Shown piece by piece: positions 37,039-49,072 of a DNA stretch of 64,000 nucleotides. This DNA is from Phorcus lineatus. Lineage: Eukaryota > Mollusca > Gastropoda > Trochida > Trochidae. Made by a program: the position numbers and the translations under genes. How positions within the stretch are numbered: position 1 is the stretch's first letter; each line of letters opens with the position of its first letter. Under the pieces are notes generated by a model. That model ran no database searches. It worked only from the letters and a program-made list of their open reading frames with translations, and was not told the DNA's origin. The stretch spans positions 20,687,748 to 20,751,747 of the forward strand of contig OV121082.1 in the NCBI GenBank assembly GCA_921293015.1, given 5' to 3'.

Positions 37039-38132
37039 CTTGTTGAACACGTGATTTGTTTCATTAATCTGCTCTATGGCATTGATGACACACAATAACT
37101 ATGGAATTTATCTGTGAACTTAAGATAACATAATACTTGCCTGTCCAGACAAATCTGACACAAACCTTAGTCCTAGCTTTAGAAGACCATTTAGTAATAT
37201 AAAAAATGACAGCATAGCTAAGGAAAATGAATCTTCGATGTCATATTTCATTTAAGAACAATTCTCAACCATCTATAGAAACAAAGTAAAATTTTAACTG
37301 CTTACTTATGAAAGCAAATGCAATTGAAGAATTAATGCAAACATCAGAGGTTTAGGTTACAAACGTTAAATGAAGTTTGAAGTCAAAAGTCGTAAAAGAA
37401 TTCTTTGGCGTATATAAGTTAGCCGTAATGTGATTTCACTAGAAAGATCTATCCTTTATTTCTTGAAAAAACCTAAGTATATTAACATTTTATCTATGTA
37501 AGATGATGTTTGACGTTTCTTATATACTTGATTTCACAAAGTTATAGTTAGCCAGGTTTATTATACGCACAACATGAAGAAAGTTGAATTGATTAAATTT
37601 ATTACTCAATAACTTGAAGTTTTCTCTCAATAGGAAATTTAAATGTGTCAAATTGCTTGACAATGTTTTTTGCTAAAAACAAGTTTTATAACTAACATTC
37701 CATGCTTAGTTAAGCTGCGCAAATCAATTTCCGTATCTCAAATGATTAAATGGTGTTCACAAAAAATGACCTTAGTTTTTTTGCTAGATATTGGATTATT
37801 TCCATACATTCATGAAATATTCTAAACCTCTGAAGATAATATTAACCATTTACTAATGTTAAGGGCCGAAATGTGAAGAAATAATCTTTTAAAAAATATG
37901 CTTTTACCCCTTAAATGCCCAATTCTTTTGAGTGAAAAAATCATCATTGAACGATGTTGAAAGACATTTGATACAGGCAGGAGATTATCTTGTTCTTATT
38001 ATGTTTCTTTTCAACATCTCTTCGCTTTAGGAAGGTAAAGACTACCTGAGCCATGCACTGATGAATATGTATTCTATTTTGCTGTCCAGCTGATGCAAAT
38101 ATATTCCATAACATCGAGTAATTGAGAATAAC
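37039..38132. other. Spacer between arm L and block M
   Basis: AT-rich sequence not shared with R or M. No gene or transposon was recognised. Confidence 0.5.
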
Positions 38133-38258
38133 GAGTGGCTGAGTGACATGGGAATTAATGTGTAAACGATATTTCAGTTGTCCAATAAATGGGTGAAAAC
38201 CATTTGAAGGAGAGTGGACATATCAGTGAGAACGAGGGATCGAAAGGTACAGTAAGGA
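38133..38258 (+). repeat. Diverged copy of the short interspersed repeat at 7.7 kb
   Basis: The order GAGTG..TGAGTGA, CGATATTTCAGTT, GAGAGTGGACA, ATCAG, GA(A/T)CGA- or GGTCGA-like words follows the 7,684-7,830 element. Flanking direct repeats are not visible, consistent with an older copy. Confidence 0.55.
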
Positions 38259-38417
38259 TTTATAGCAATACCCCTTAATCTTAAGAACGATCCGTTCAGC
38301 TTCTACCAGGAGCATGTAAGCTCATCAAGAATCATTTACTCTAGGGAGATGAAATCTTGTGAACAACTACCTTTGCATGAGAGTTAGAATGCTGAATTGT
38401 ATATGAGCGAACTCCTT

Positions 38418-41400
38418 AGATATGAAATAATGTGACAAGGAGAATATATTACAAATATTTGATTACGTTCAAAATAAACACCTTACGACTTCTGTTACAT
38501 ATTTCATATCAAGATCTAAATGATCTTATGATTTTTAAATCATAATGATTATCTAATCCCAATTTGGTCTAAGAATATTCAACGCATATAATCAAACAAA
38601 ATTATCAAAACGATGAAAGCGATCTTTCGAATATTTCGTGTATTCAATGTTGGCATTTTAGATGAAACTAACTGTAATACTATACGTCCATTAGTCTGTT
38701 ATTTCTGAAGGGACGTACATATTGCAGTTGGTTAAAACTATATTGTCAATATATGAAATATGAAATCAAAATGGTTGATAACAATCAGTCATCACAAAAT
38801 GAGAATAAAGATCATTTGAGTGACTATGTCATATTCTTAATAATCCAATGAGTGCCTATTTCCTTTTGATCATTACAAAATGATAAGTCATGTTTTAAGA
38901 ATATTGTTCATATAACTATTTCGTCACGAATTTATCAACAACACTTATTTACGACGTTCTGGTGACCTTGAGGTATTTCAACATTGTTGCGCTCACTGTT
39001 AGGCATGTAGTCAGAATTGAAGAAAAGGAAGCCGCTCGGTGATAGAAAAAACCCCAAAGACATTGACACTTAACTCTTTCTCAATTATTGGAAACAACAA
39101 ATATCAAGCTGATCATGAACCAGGTTTTACTCATCACTGAAATTAATGTCAGCTTGCTATCACTCACTCGGGGGCTCCACCCTTCATGATGTTATAGTTG
39201 ACTGATGATTCGTATACATCCCTTGTGTCATAATGTATCTACTTCTAAACAAACGGTTTTTATAGAAAAATCAATATAAATGACAATACATAGTTTCTCA
39301 TGATTTCAACAAGACAAGTAAACGATATTTTACTACTAACATTTCCATGTCTATTTGCTTGTGCTCAATCTTGAGACAATCTTCCCCATACATGAAATTT
39401 CGCTGATTCTGTTTTCATGTGACTGACAAAACCAATTAGTCGAATATATTATCACAGCCTAAAAAAATGGCAATGTCAACACCAAACATATCACATGAGC
39501 CATTGGAATTTCCAAAATAGAGAATAAAATAGTTTAAATGAAAACCTTTAGTGCGTACTGAAAGGTTAGGAAACATAAGCCGCCTATCAAATATGAGACG
39601 TCACTCATAAGAACACGCTATCTTATTTTATGGTTTCTTATAAAATTTTCTTCTGGCCTTTAAATTGTTTGACAATGTTTATAAATAAAGGATGCCCACG
39701 GTGCTACAGCTGAATATGCTTGAAAGGTTTTTGAACCACTAGCGTGTCAATAATTGATAAAATAATTGATAACCTTGTGACGGCGATGCTGATATGGTGA
39801 TGTTGCAACTACAAACTATTGTGACGCCAAACGTGCAGCGGTATCATGCTTGTTTAATATCGCTGTATAGATATTACACTGCAGTATCCTACAAGGGCGA
39901 CTAATAAGATATACTTAAGTATTCAACAAACCTTATTCGCAAATTTATCGAAATTAACATTTCTCTATACTATCTACTAGCATGATATAAAGTTTAGTGC
40001 AAATAGTTATCATGGTTTGCTTTCTCAAGATTCGTTGGAAACCCATGTGTCTAGACGATTACGACCCTGCAACTAAATGACAGTGTAGGTTGAGAAAGGA
40101 CCAATTGATTTTGCATGTTCCTAAAAGATGGCTAGACGCATTGGTTTCTTCAAGATAATTAAAGCAAGTGTATTTCCTGACACTTCACCTAACGTATTGC
40201 TCATAAAAGTTAAGATGTTTGTTGTTGTTAAGATTAGTTAGTAAAGTTAAGTGAGATCAACATTATACATCTTAACATCTAAAACATCCCTATTTTCCAG
40301 GAATACACAATGGGCTAAGAAAGTTGCGAAATCGTTCATTTTATAAACTTCATCTTAACAATAACGTCAACCATTTGATTTCATGAAATTAACTCAGCTC
40401 AACGGTGACAGTGATGATGATCAGATTGTGATGTCAAAGTATCTAATGGGACGTAACAATAACTTTTATATCCCACTTACTGTCAGCCAGTAATGCTAAC
40501 ATCATTCAAACATTTACAAAGAAACCAGGAATTCCTTAACGTGTTTCCGATTTAGGAAATGTCCAACTGATACAACTGATCATTTGTTGTCTTTGTCATT
40601 TTGGACATTGCTAATGTTTCAGAATGAACTACAGCCCAGCCGAATACAGGAAGTAAATGATATCATTTTAAGCTGAACAGACTCACCCGAACGTTTTTCA
40701 TACATTTTAGTTATTCTTTGTTGGATTATTTTCATATTTATAAATACATGCAAAACATCAACTTTTGATTAGCTCTAAAAATAAATGGTCGCATCTGACT
40801 ATTAAGTTCAAAAGTACATCTACACATCCCATAACGAGACCAAATTTGTATCTGATGGTAGTTTTATGATTTGAGACATTCATTTCATGGAGATTTCTGC
40901 ACTTAAGTGTATACGTTTATTCCTAGAAATAATTCGTTGCTGAAATCAAAGCCTTTTATTGCAACTAGAAACTATTTTAACAGTTTATGATCCTACCTCT
41001 TTGATCTGTAGGATCATGTATATCTCTCTGATTTGTTTTTCAAAATTTCGATTTTGGTTAACTAGTTAATATATTAATAATTTGTGTTTAATAAATAACA
41101 CTGTTTTGTGATAAATAACATAACACACAGGTTGCTGAAAAGATACATTTAATAAACAAAACACTTTATAGTAAATCTGAATGTCCAATCTTGACGAGAT
41201 AAGATGCATTTTAATACATAATTATTCCCTTCCTCATAAAATAGACACAAAAGAAACTTCTGTCCTAATATTTTCTAATTAAGCTATAATTTCTTCTTCA
41301 TTGGTCGAGAATAACTTGATTAACTCTTCCTGTATTGAAGGAGTTTCATATCATGTATAAGTTACAACATTCCACTTGCGCTGAAAGGTTTTCAATTACT

Positions 41401-42182
41401 ACTTTTTACACAAGAATTTCTTGATCCAAAATGGTAACAGACATTCCAATTTCCTTCCGTTTTCAAAGCTTTTCTATTTCGACGCGAGATAGATACATTA
41501 ATGTATTCCCGATCTGTCAGATATAGAGTAATATTTACCCTTCCGACCATATGCAGATATCTGCAAATGCCTCGACTAATGACACCACGTGCACATGTTG
41601 TTTTTTTTGTAACTTAAAATAGTGCTCGCTCTCAGTAGTTTTGGGTTGAATCCCAAAATTATATCAAGGAAAATTCTTGTCACTTTTTGCTATGCCAGTT
41701 TCTTTTTCTCTTGACAAAAGAAACTACATGTACGAGGGTAATAAAGGCAACGAAAAGATTTGATGCCAATTATAATCACAAAAATCACAAGGTTTATCGA
41801 CATAAGTGATGATGAATGCAAAATCTGTGAAAGCAGAGAATGATGAATCATTAAATTGCATTCTCTAACCATTTTTCACTTTGTCAATCAACTATGAATA
41901 ATTCCATCCATTAGCAATGTGATCTGCCGATGGGTCTTCATTGCAATGCTATTCTAATCTTAATTTTTAGCTATGAAATTTGAAACCTTTCAATTCAAAG
42001 TCATGTTTAGATGAAATTAAGTGAGAAATGGTTTGGTCAGTTTATTTGGCATCACTTGTTTGGCACTTGTTAAGAAAATACCTGATTCATAAATAGTATG
42101 ATTACGGATAATACATGTACGTGCTTCGTTAATTTTAATCATCAATGACACATTTAGGGTAATTAGTTTACATCAGTTAATG
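38418..42182 (-). repeat. Block M, direct duplicate of the outer part of arm R
   Basis: 3,765 bp matching 44,145-47,898 (3,754 bp) in the same orientation, and arm L in reverse complement. The left edge is AGATATGAAATAATG and the right edge is CATCAGTTAATG in both copies. It directly abuts the start of the R arm. At most discriminating positions I checked, R agrees with L against M (for example around 40,068 and 45,792), so M appears to be the more divergent copy. At the homologous insertion point (41,366-41,368) M has no CACTA element. Confidence 0.9.
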
Positions 42183-43283
42183 TTACAAAATGTTTCAATT
42201 AACATATTTTCAGGATGTATTTTATGTTATTGAAATAATATATTTATCTCAATGTAAAGGGGAAACAATTCTGTCTACTGTCATAGGACATCATACAAAT
42301 GAATACAATGGGTTCAAGGCGTACCCGCAATTAACCTGATTTGCTCTTGCAAAATCGAACTTATACATCTTCTTCAACATTATTACAAAGTTGTAAATCG
42401 TTTTAAAAGATAAGTTTCCAGGATATCATAGAACATATTTTGTCCTCATGAAGTTCTTTTGGTAATCAATATGGAAATATTAGATACACATGTACATACA
42501 ATGATTTCTTTTGAACATTACATGCCACTTTCAACATGAGGGAATCTGTATCTTTAAACTCTCACACCATCTAGTCACCTGAAAATATTTGGTGTGTCTG
42601 TCCATGTAGAAGTTGATCGTTTTCTTCTGCACTGCCAAACTTAAATGAACACAGATGCTCCAGATGTCTTCTGCTGATATACAAGATAATTTGTTCGTTC
42701 AGGGTAAGCTAAGGGTAGTTGAGTACACAGTACTCATTCCACAGTAATCCTTCATGTTTGAGGAGATAATTCCTACAAGCTTTGGACACAGTAAAATCTA
42801 AAGAAATAATTCATGTGAATAAAATATATGATTATGACTTACTTTCAGTGTATGCTGTACGTATTTCTTCTTCAACAACGTTTAGTGAAAACATTGAACT
42901 AGAAGTAGTTGTTAAGTTCTCATTCGAAAGGCCTCGGATATTTCCTTATGCAGCGGGAAAGCCAAAACTTTAATCGAATGTGCACAGAAAGGAAAGACAA
43001 TGACATCATAAGGTTTAGCATTACATCTGCATCTTCACTGAATATAAGTTTTATAGTCATGGTCTCACGTTAATGGCTTTACCGGTCAGCCTGAGTATAC
43101 AAAGAAACTGAAACGTTGTATGCTAAGGTCACATTTCAACTGATCAGTCGCCAGTTTTAACGATTATGTTTACAATGATGGCATAAGACCAAGTTAAGTC
43201 TGAATATTTTGTTTGAGAAGTCTTGATTAGATACCAAGACTGATTTATTGGAAATAAGAAAACAATATAAGGACAAAAATCGT

Positions 43284-43430
43284 CTACATATCTCACGAGA
43301 AATGTTCATGAAGTGATGTCAAAACCTATTTGTTTTAACAATTCAGATTGAAATGTACATTACGAGCAATATATATGTCATAAGTTTCTTAAATATCACA
43401 TGCTCATGAAAAGAAAAAATATATTGAAAG
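43284..43430. other. 147-bp segment present in R, absent from L
   Basis: In L the flanking words join directly (the complement of GACAAAAATCGT-TGTTATTTATCATT at about 35,910-35,935). In R, CTACATATCTCACGAG...ATATTGAAAG intervenes. No inverted termini, poly(A) or clean target duplication is visible, so insertion in R and deletion in L are both open. Confidence 0.7.
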
Positions 43431-43668
43431 TTATTTATCATTATAGAAGTATAGAGGTATTTTCAAGATAGCCGAATGATGGTTATTTTAGTATCAAAGT
43501 TAACATCTTTATGAATTGTGATACACAATAAATTGACGGGAATTTAATACTGATGGTAGTTAGACAGTGACCTCTTGGATTAAACATGAATCAACACTTG
43601 AAGGGATTTAGGAATCTGTCTCTTTTATTCTTCTAATTTTAACGTTAAAACCGTAACATGCGTCGTCA

Positions 43669-43953
43669 GTGAACTCGACACAGACCAGCGGTCTACTAAT
43701 ATCAGAGATATGGATAGTAGCCATTGTCTTTTCTCTTGAGAACACTTATAGAGTGTTTATGTTGTCAATGAACTCGTCAAAAGGATTTCAAGATTCCCAG
43801 AGGGAAACAAGACTATCTTGCTCTGTAAACACACTGTTAGAATGTCAGTCGCACGAAATAATGGCCAGGAGGACACGATCAAATGACGTCAAGTCTTGTT
43901 TGATCCCCAAGTGCAACAAGATCAGCCATGATTTCTTCTTAACGTCCCCTTGA
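43669..43953 (+). other. 94-codon open frame shared by arms L and R (R copy)
   Basis: This is the counterpart of 35,399-35,683, same length, three substitutions, all amino-acid-changing. No domain recognised. Expression evidence would be needed before calling it a gene. Confidence 0.3.
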
Positions 43954-46900
43954 GGGATAATTTTTGACAAGACTATTATTGCAAGTGGTAAAGATACCAC
44001 ACTTCCCGATTTTCCTTGAAATAAACAAGTGTCACTTTAAAACATGCTACTTGTTTTTTTCTTTAAGTTGTAACTCTTGAGATTAATAATATTTAGTCAT
44101 TTGGATAATCTTCGAATATTTTCTGTCCCATAGTCCGAATTTCAAGATATGAAATAATGTGACAAGGAGAATATATTACAAATATTTGATTACGTTCAAA
44201 ATAAACACCTTACGACTTCTGTTACATATTTCATATCAAGATCTAATTGATCTTATGATTTTAAAATCATAATGATTATCTAATCCCAATTTGTTCTAAG
44301 AATATTCAACGCATATAATCAAACAAAATTATCAAAAAGATGAAAGCGATCTTTCGAATATTTCGTGTATTCAATGTTGGCATTTTAGATGAAACTAACT
44401 GTAATACTATACGTCCATTAGTCTGTTATTTCTGAAGGGACGTACATATTGCAGTTGGTTAAAACTATATTGTCAATATATGAAATATGAAATCAAAAAT
44501 GGTTGATAACAATCAGTCATCACAAAATGTGAATAAAGATCATTTGAGTGACTATGTCATATTCTTAATAATCCAATGAGTGCCTTATTTCCTTTTGATC
44601 ATTACAAAATGATAAGTCATGTTTTAAGAATATTGTTCATATAACTATTTCGTCACGAATTTATCAACAACACTTATTTCCGACGTTCTGGTGACCTTGA
44701 GGTATTTCAACATTGTTGCACTCACTGTTAGGCATGTTGTCAGAATTGAAGAAAAGGAAGCCGCTCGGTGATAGAAAACCCCCAAAGACATTGACACTTA
44801 ACTCTTTCTCAATTATTGGAAACAACAAATATCAAGCTGATCATGAACCAGGTTTTAGTCATCACTGAAAATAATGTCAGCTTGCTATCACTCACTCGGG
44901 GGTTCCACCCTTCATGATGTTATAGTTGACTGATGATTCGTATACATCCCTTGTGTCATAATGTATCTACTTCTAAACAAACGGCTTTTATAGAAAAATC
45001 AGTATAAATGACAACACATAGTTTCTCATGATTTCAACAAGACAAGTAAAATATATTTTACTACTAACATTTCCATGTCTATTTGATTGTGCTCAATCTT
45101 AAGACAATCTTCCCCATACATGAAATTTTGCTGATTCTGTTTTCATGTGACTGACAAAACCAATTAGTCGAATATATTACCACAGCCTAAAAAAATGGCA
45201 ATGTCAACACCAAATATATCACATGAGCCATTGGTATTTCCAAAATAGAGAATAAAATAGTTTAAATGAAAACCTTAAGTGCGTACTGAAAGGTTAGCAA
45301 ACATAAGCCGCCTATCAAATATGAGACGTCACTCATAAGAACACGCTATCTTGTTTTATGGTTTCTTATAAAGTTTTCTTATGGCCTTTACATTGTTTGA
45401 CAATGTTTATAAATAAAGGATGCTCACGGTGCTAGAGCTGAATATGCTTGAAAGGTTTTTGAAGCACTAAGCGTATCAACAACTGATAAAATCATTGATA
45501 CCATTGTGACAGCAATGCTGATATCAAGATGTTTCAACAACAAACTATTGTGACGTCAAACGTGCAGCGGTGTCATACTTGTTTAAAATCGCTGTATAGA
45601 TATTACACTGCAGTATCCTACAAGGGCGACTAATAAGATGTACTTAAGTATTCAACAAACCTTATTCGCAAATTCATCAAAATCAACATATCTCTATACT
45701 ATCTATTAGCATGATATAAAGTTCATTGCAAAAAGTTATCATGGTTTGCTTTCTCAAGATTCGTTGGAAACCCATGTGTCTAGACGATTACGATACTCTG
45801 TCTAAATGACAGTGTAGGCTGAGAAAGGACCGATTGATTTTGCATGTTCCTAAAGGATGCCTAGACCCATTTGTTTGTTCAAGATAATTAAAGCAAGTGT
45901 ATTTCCTGACACTTCACCTAACGCATTGCCCATGAAAGTTAATACGTTTGTTGTTAAGATTAGTCAGTAAAGTTAAGTGAGATTAACATTTAACATCTTA
46001 ACATTTAACAAATCCCTCTTTTCCAGAAACACAACGAGGCCTAAGAATATGTTGCGAAATCGTTCATTTTGTTAAACTTCATCTCAACAATAGCGTCCAC
46101 CATTTGAATTCATGAATTTAACTCAGCTTAACAGTGACAGTGATGATGAGCAGCTTGTGAAGTCAAAATAACTAATGGGACGTAACGATAACTTTTATCT
46201 CCCACTTACTGTCAGCCAGTAATGCTAACATTATTCAAACATTTACAAAGAAACCAGGAATTCCTTAACGTGTTTCCGATTTAGGGAATGTCCAACTGAT
46301 ACAACTGATCATTTGTTGTCTTTTTCATTTTGGACATTGCTAATGTTTCAGAATGAACTACAGCCCAGCCGAATACAGGAAGTAAATGATATCATTTTAA
46401 GCTGAACAGACTCACCAGAACGTTTATCATACATTTTGGTTATTCTTTGTTGGATTATTTTCATATTTTTATATACATGTAAAACATCAACTTTTGATTT
46501 GCTCTTAAAAATAAATGGTCGCAATTGACGATCAAGTCCAAAAGTACATCACACATATCCCATAACGAGACCAAATTGGAATCTGATGGTAGTTTTATGA
46601 TCTGAGACGTTCATTTTATGGGGATTTCTACACTTAAGTGTATAGGTTTATTCCTAGAAATAATTCGTTGCTGAAATCAAAGCTTTTTATTGCAACTAGA
46701 AACGATTTTAAAAGTTTATAATCCTACCTCTTTGACTTGTAGGATCATGTATATCTCTCTCCTTTGTTTTTCAAAATTTTGATTTTGGTTAATCAGTTAA
46801 TATATTAATAATTTGTGTTTAATAAATAACACTGTTTTGTGATAAATAACATAACACACAGGTTGCTGAAAAGATACTTTTAATAAACAAAACACTTTAT

Positions 46901-47950
46901 AGTAAATCTGAATGTCCAATCTTGACGAGATAAGATGCATTTTAATACATAATTTATTCACTTCCTCATAAAATAGACACAAAAGAAACTTCTTTCCTAA
47001 TATTTTCTTATTAAGCTATAATTTCCTTTTTTGGCCGGGAATAACTTAGTTAATCTCTTCCTTGACTGAAGGAGTTTCATATCATGTATAAGTTACAACA
47101 TTCCACTTGCGCTGAAAGGTTTTCAATGACTCCTTTTTACACAAGAATTCCTTGATTCAAAATGGTAACAGACATTCCAATTTCCTTCCGTTTTCAAAGC
47201 TTTTCTATTTCGACGCGAGATAAATACATTAATGTATTCCCATCCAGAAAGATATAGAGTAATGTTTACCATTCCGACCATTTACAGATATGCCTCGACT
47301 AATGAAATCACACGTTTGTTCTATTTAACTTATAATAGTGCTCGTTCTCAATAGTGTGGGGTTGAATCTCAAAATTATATCAAGGACAATTCTAGTCCCT
47401 TTTTTCTATGCCAGTTTCTTTTTCTCTCACAACAAAAGAAACTACATGTAGGACTGTAATAAAGTCAACGAAAAGATTTGATGCCAATATGATCACAAAA
47501 ATCACAAGGTTTATCGACATCAGTGATGATGAATGCAAAATCTGTGAAAGCAGAGAATGATGAATCATTAAATTGCATTCTCTAACCATTTTTCACTTCG
47601 TCAATCAACTATGAATAATTCTATCCATTAGCAATGTGATCTGCCGAGGGGTCTTCATTGCAATGCGATTCTTAATCCTAATTTTTAGCAATGAAATTCG
47701 AAACCTTTAAATTCAAAGTCGTTTTTAGGTGAAGTTAAGTGAGAAATGGTTTGGTCAGTTTATTTGGCATCACTTGTATGGCACAGAAAGAAAATACCCG
47801 ATTCATAAATAGTATGATTACGGATAATACATGTAAGTGCTTCGTTAATTTTAATCATCAATGACGCATTTAGGGTAATTAGTTTACATCAGTTAATGGA
47901 AATGCTGTTGTGTTGTACTGATAACAATACGTATTAGATCAATCTAAATT

Positions 47951-48288
47951 AATATTAATAATAATAATAGCATTCTTATACCACGCATATATCCATGACA
48001 AAGCATGCTCAAAGCGCCATGAGTATTATTACCCTGGAGGGATAGTACTTTCGGTGCTGCCGATTAACAAGCGCTCCGCGCGACCGTATAGATCCGTACT
48101 TCCCCCTTGTTCAGGTACCCATTTGTACAGCTGGGTGAACTGAGTGCAAAGTGGATGAAGTGTCTTGCCCAGGGACAGAACACAGGATGAGACCCAATTC
48201 AAAAATTTTTGGTGTCTCCACCGGGATTGGAACCCGGGTCTCTGGCGTGAGAGGCAAGCAAGCTTACCACTACACCACTGTGTTCACC
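47951..48288 (-). mobile_element. tRNA-derived SINE with (ATT)n tail
   Basis: On the minus strand the 5' head (48,288 down to about 48,220) is tRNA-like. The A box is TGGTGTAGTGG (48,277-48,267) and the B box GGTTCCAATCC (48,234-48,224). A CTCTCAC anticodon-loop-like word suggests a tRNA-Glu origin. A conserved body follows: CTGGGCAAGACACTTCATCC, then CACTCAGTTCACCCAGCTG, then AATGGGTACC. Near the end is a GGCGCTTTGAGCATGC...GTGGTATAAGAATGC segment typical of several animal SINE 3' domains, and finally an (ATT)n tail (47,951-47,970). The boxes are near consensus, so the copy is fairly young. It lies 50 bp beyond the end of block R; clear target duplications are not visible. Confidence 0.85.
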
Positions 48289-48779
48289 AATGTCCTTGAC
48301 GTAACCTTACAAACCTCACTAGAATAAACTCATTTGGAAACCTTATAACCATTTGCTGATTTTGATACATTTTGTATCATTAAAAGTCCTTGTTGTCTAC
48401 GTTAATCATTAAGTTCAAAGCACATGTGATAAATGAAACCCTCGGATTGCTTTTATGTTTTATTACAGTGAAATGAATGGAAAGCATCGCGTTACATCAT
48501 TATGAGTTGATTGTAAATTATGGACGATCACTCATAACTCTTTTTTTCTTCAAGCATAAATAATTTGTAGGAACATAAACTATTGTTTAATTTAAACTCT
48601 ACTGTAATGTGAAATACGGAGATGATAAAGAGGACATCACGAAACAAGCTGAAATAGAAAAAAAAACAAGAACAGGAGCGATAATGAAATCGAAAGGGCT
48701 CAAAATCCGTGGATGAAGATGTGCGTGCGTTGCACGGATTTTGTGGCCATGAGGAAAGATGAACATAACGGTTTGTGAA

Positions 48780-49072
48780 CTAAATGTTACAGTTTTGAAA
48801 GCAAATAGATCTGTTGCTGATATTAAGAAACTGCTGGATAATCATGATGAACTTTCAACAAAATATTGAATCTACTTCAAAGAAGGTTGCCAAGATTCGG
48901 CAAATTTAGGTAATGTCTAAACTAAAGGAGGATCTACAAGCAACAAACAAGGCTGTCTACAATATCAGGGTGCATTTTGAAAGTATTTCAAGGAAATTCG
49001 AAAGCTACGACGGCTGCGTATTAAACAAGAAACAAGAAGGGATAATCTGATATTTCACGATATTACATCGTA
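48780..49072 (+). pseudogene. Decayed LINE ORF1 fragment
   Basis: Broken frames encode ADIKKLLDNHDELSTK, then SKLKEDLQATNKAVYNIR..FESISRKFE, then LRRLRIKQETRRDNLIFHDI. The coiled-coil-like Lys/Glu-rich run ending in RRDNLIF-x-x-I is the usual wording at the coiled-coil/RRM junction of LINE ORF1 proteins. Stops and at least two frame changes separate the pieces, and nothing recognisable of the RNA-binding domain follows. Whether it is related to the LINE at 15.5 kb, which lacks ORF1, cannot be told from the sequence. Confidence 0.55.

Larger units (their letters stand above)
42183..47898 (-). repeat. Arm R of large inverted duplication plus extension
   Basis: 42,183-47,096 is the reverse complement of arm L. 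47,097-47,310 matches the L fragment left of the CACTA element. 47,310-47,898 is shared only with M. The inner 1.96 kb (42,183-44,144) is found only in L and R. It uniquely carries 147 bp at 43,284-43,430. No gene is supported. A reverse-strand 60-65-codon frame beginning MVRECNLMIHHSLLSQILHS occurs in both M (41,690-41,872) and R (47,392-47,589), but the two diverge by frameshift halfway. Confidence 0.9.

Noticed and set aside
41690..47589. Paired reverse frames beginning MVRECNLMIHH in M and R as a conserved gene
   Set aside because: The two copies fall out of frame halfway and end differently, which is the pattern of duplicated non-coding DNA.
42183..47898. M and R as long terminal repeats of a retroelement around a 1.96-kb interior
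   Set aside because: The interior has no retroviral-type coding, the repeats are far longer than usual LTRs, I see no TG...CA ends or target duplication, and the same sequence exists in L in inverted, contiguous form.
48223..48288. Functional tRNA-Glu gene
   Set aside because: The tRNA-like stretch has imperfect stem pairing and is followed by a SINE body and (ATT)n tail, so it is a SINE head.
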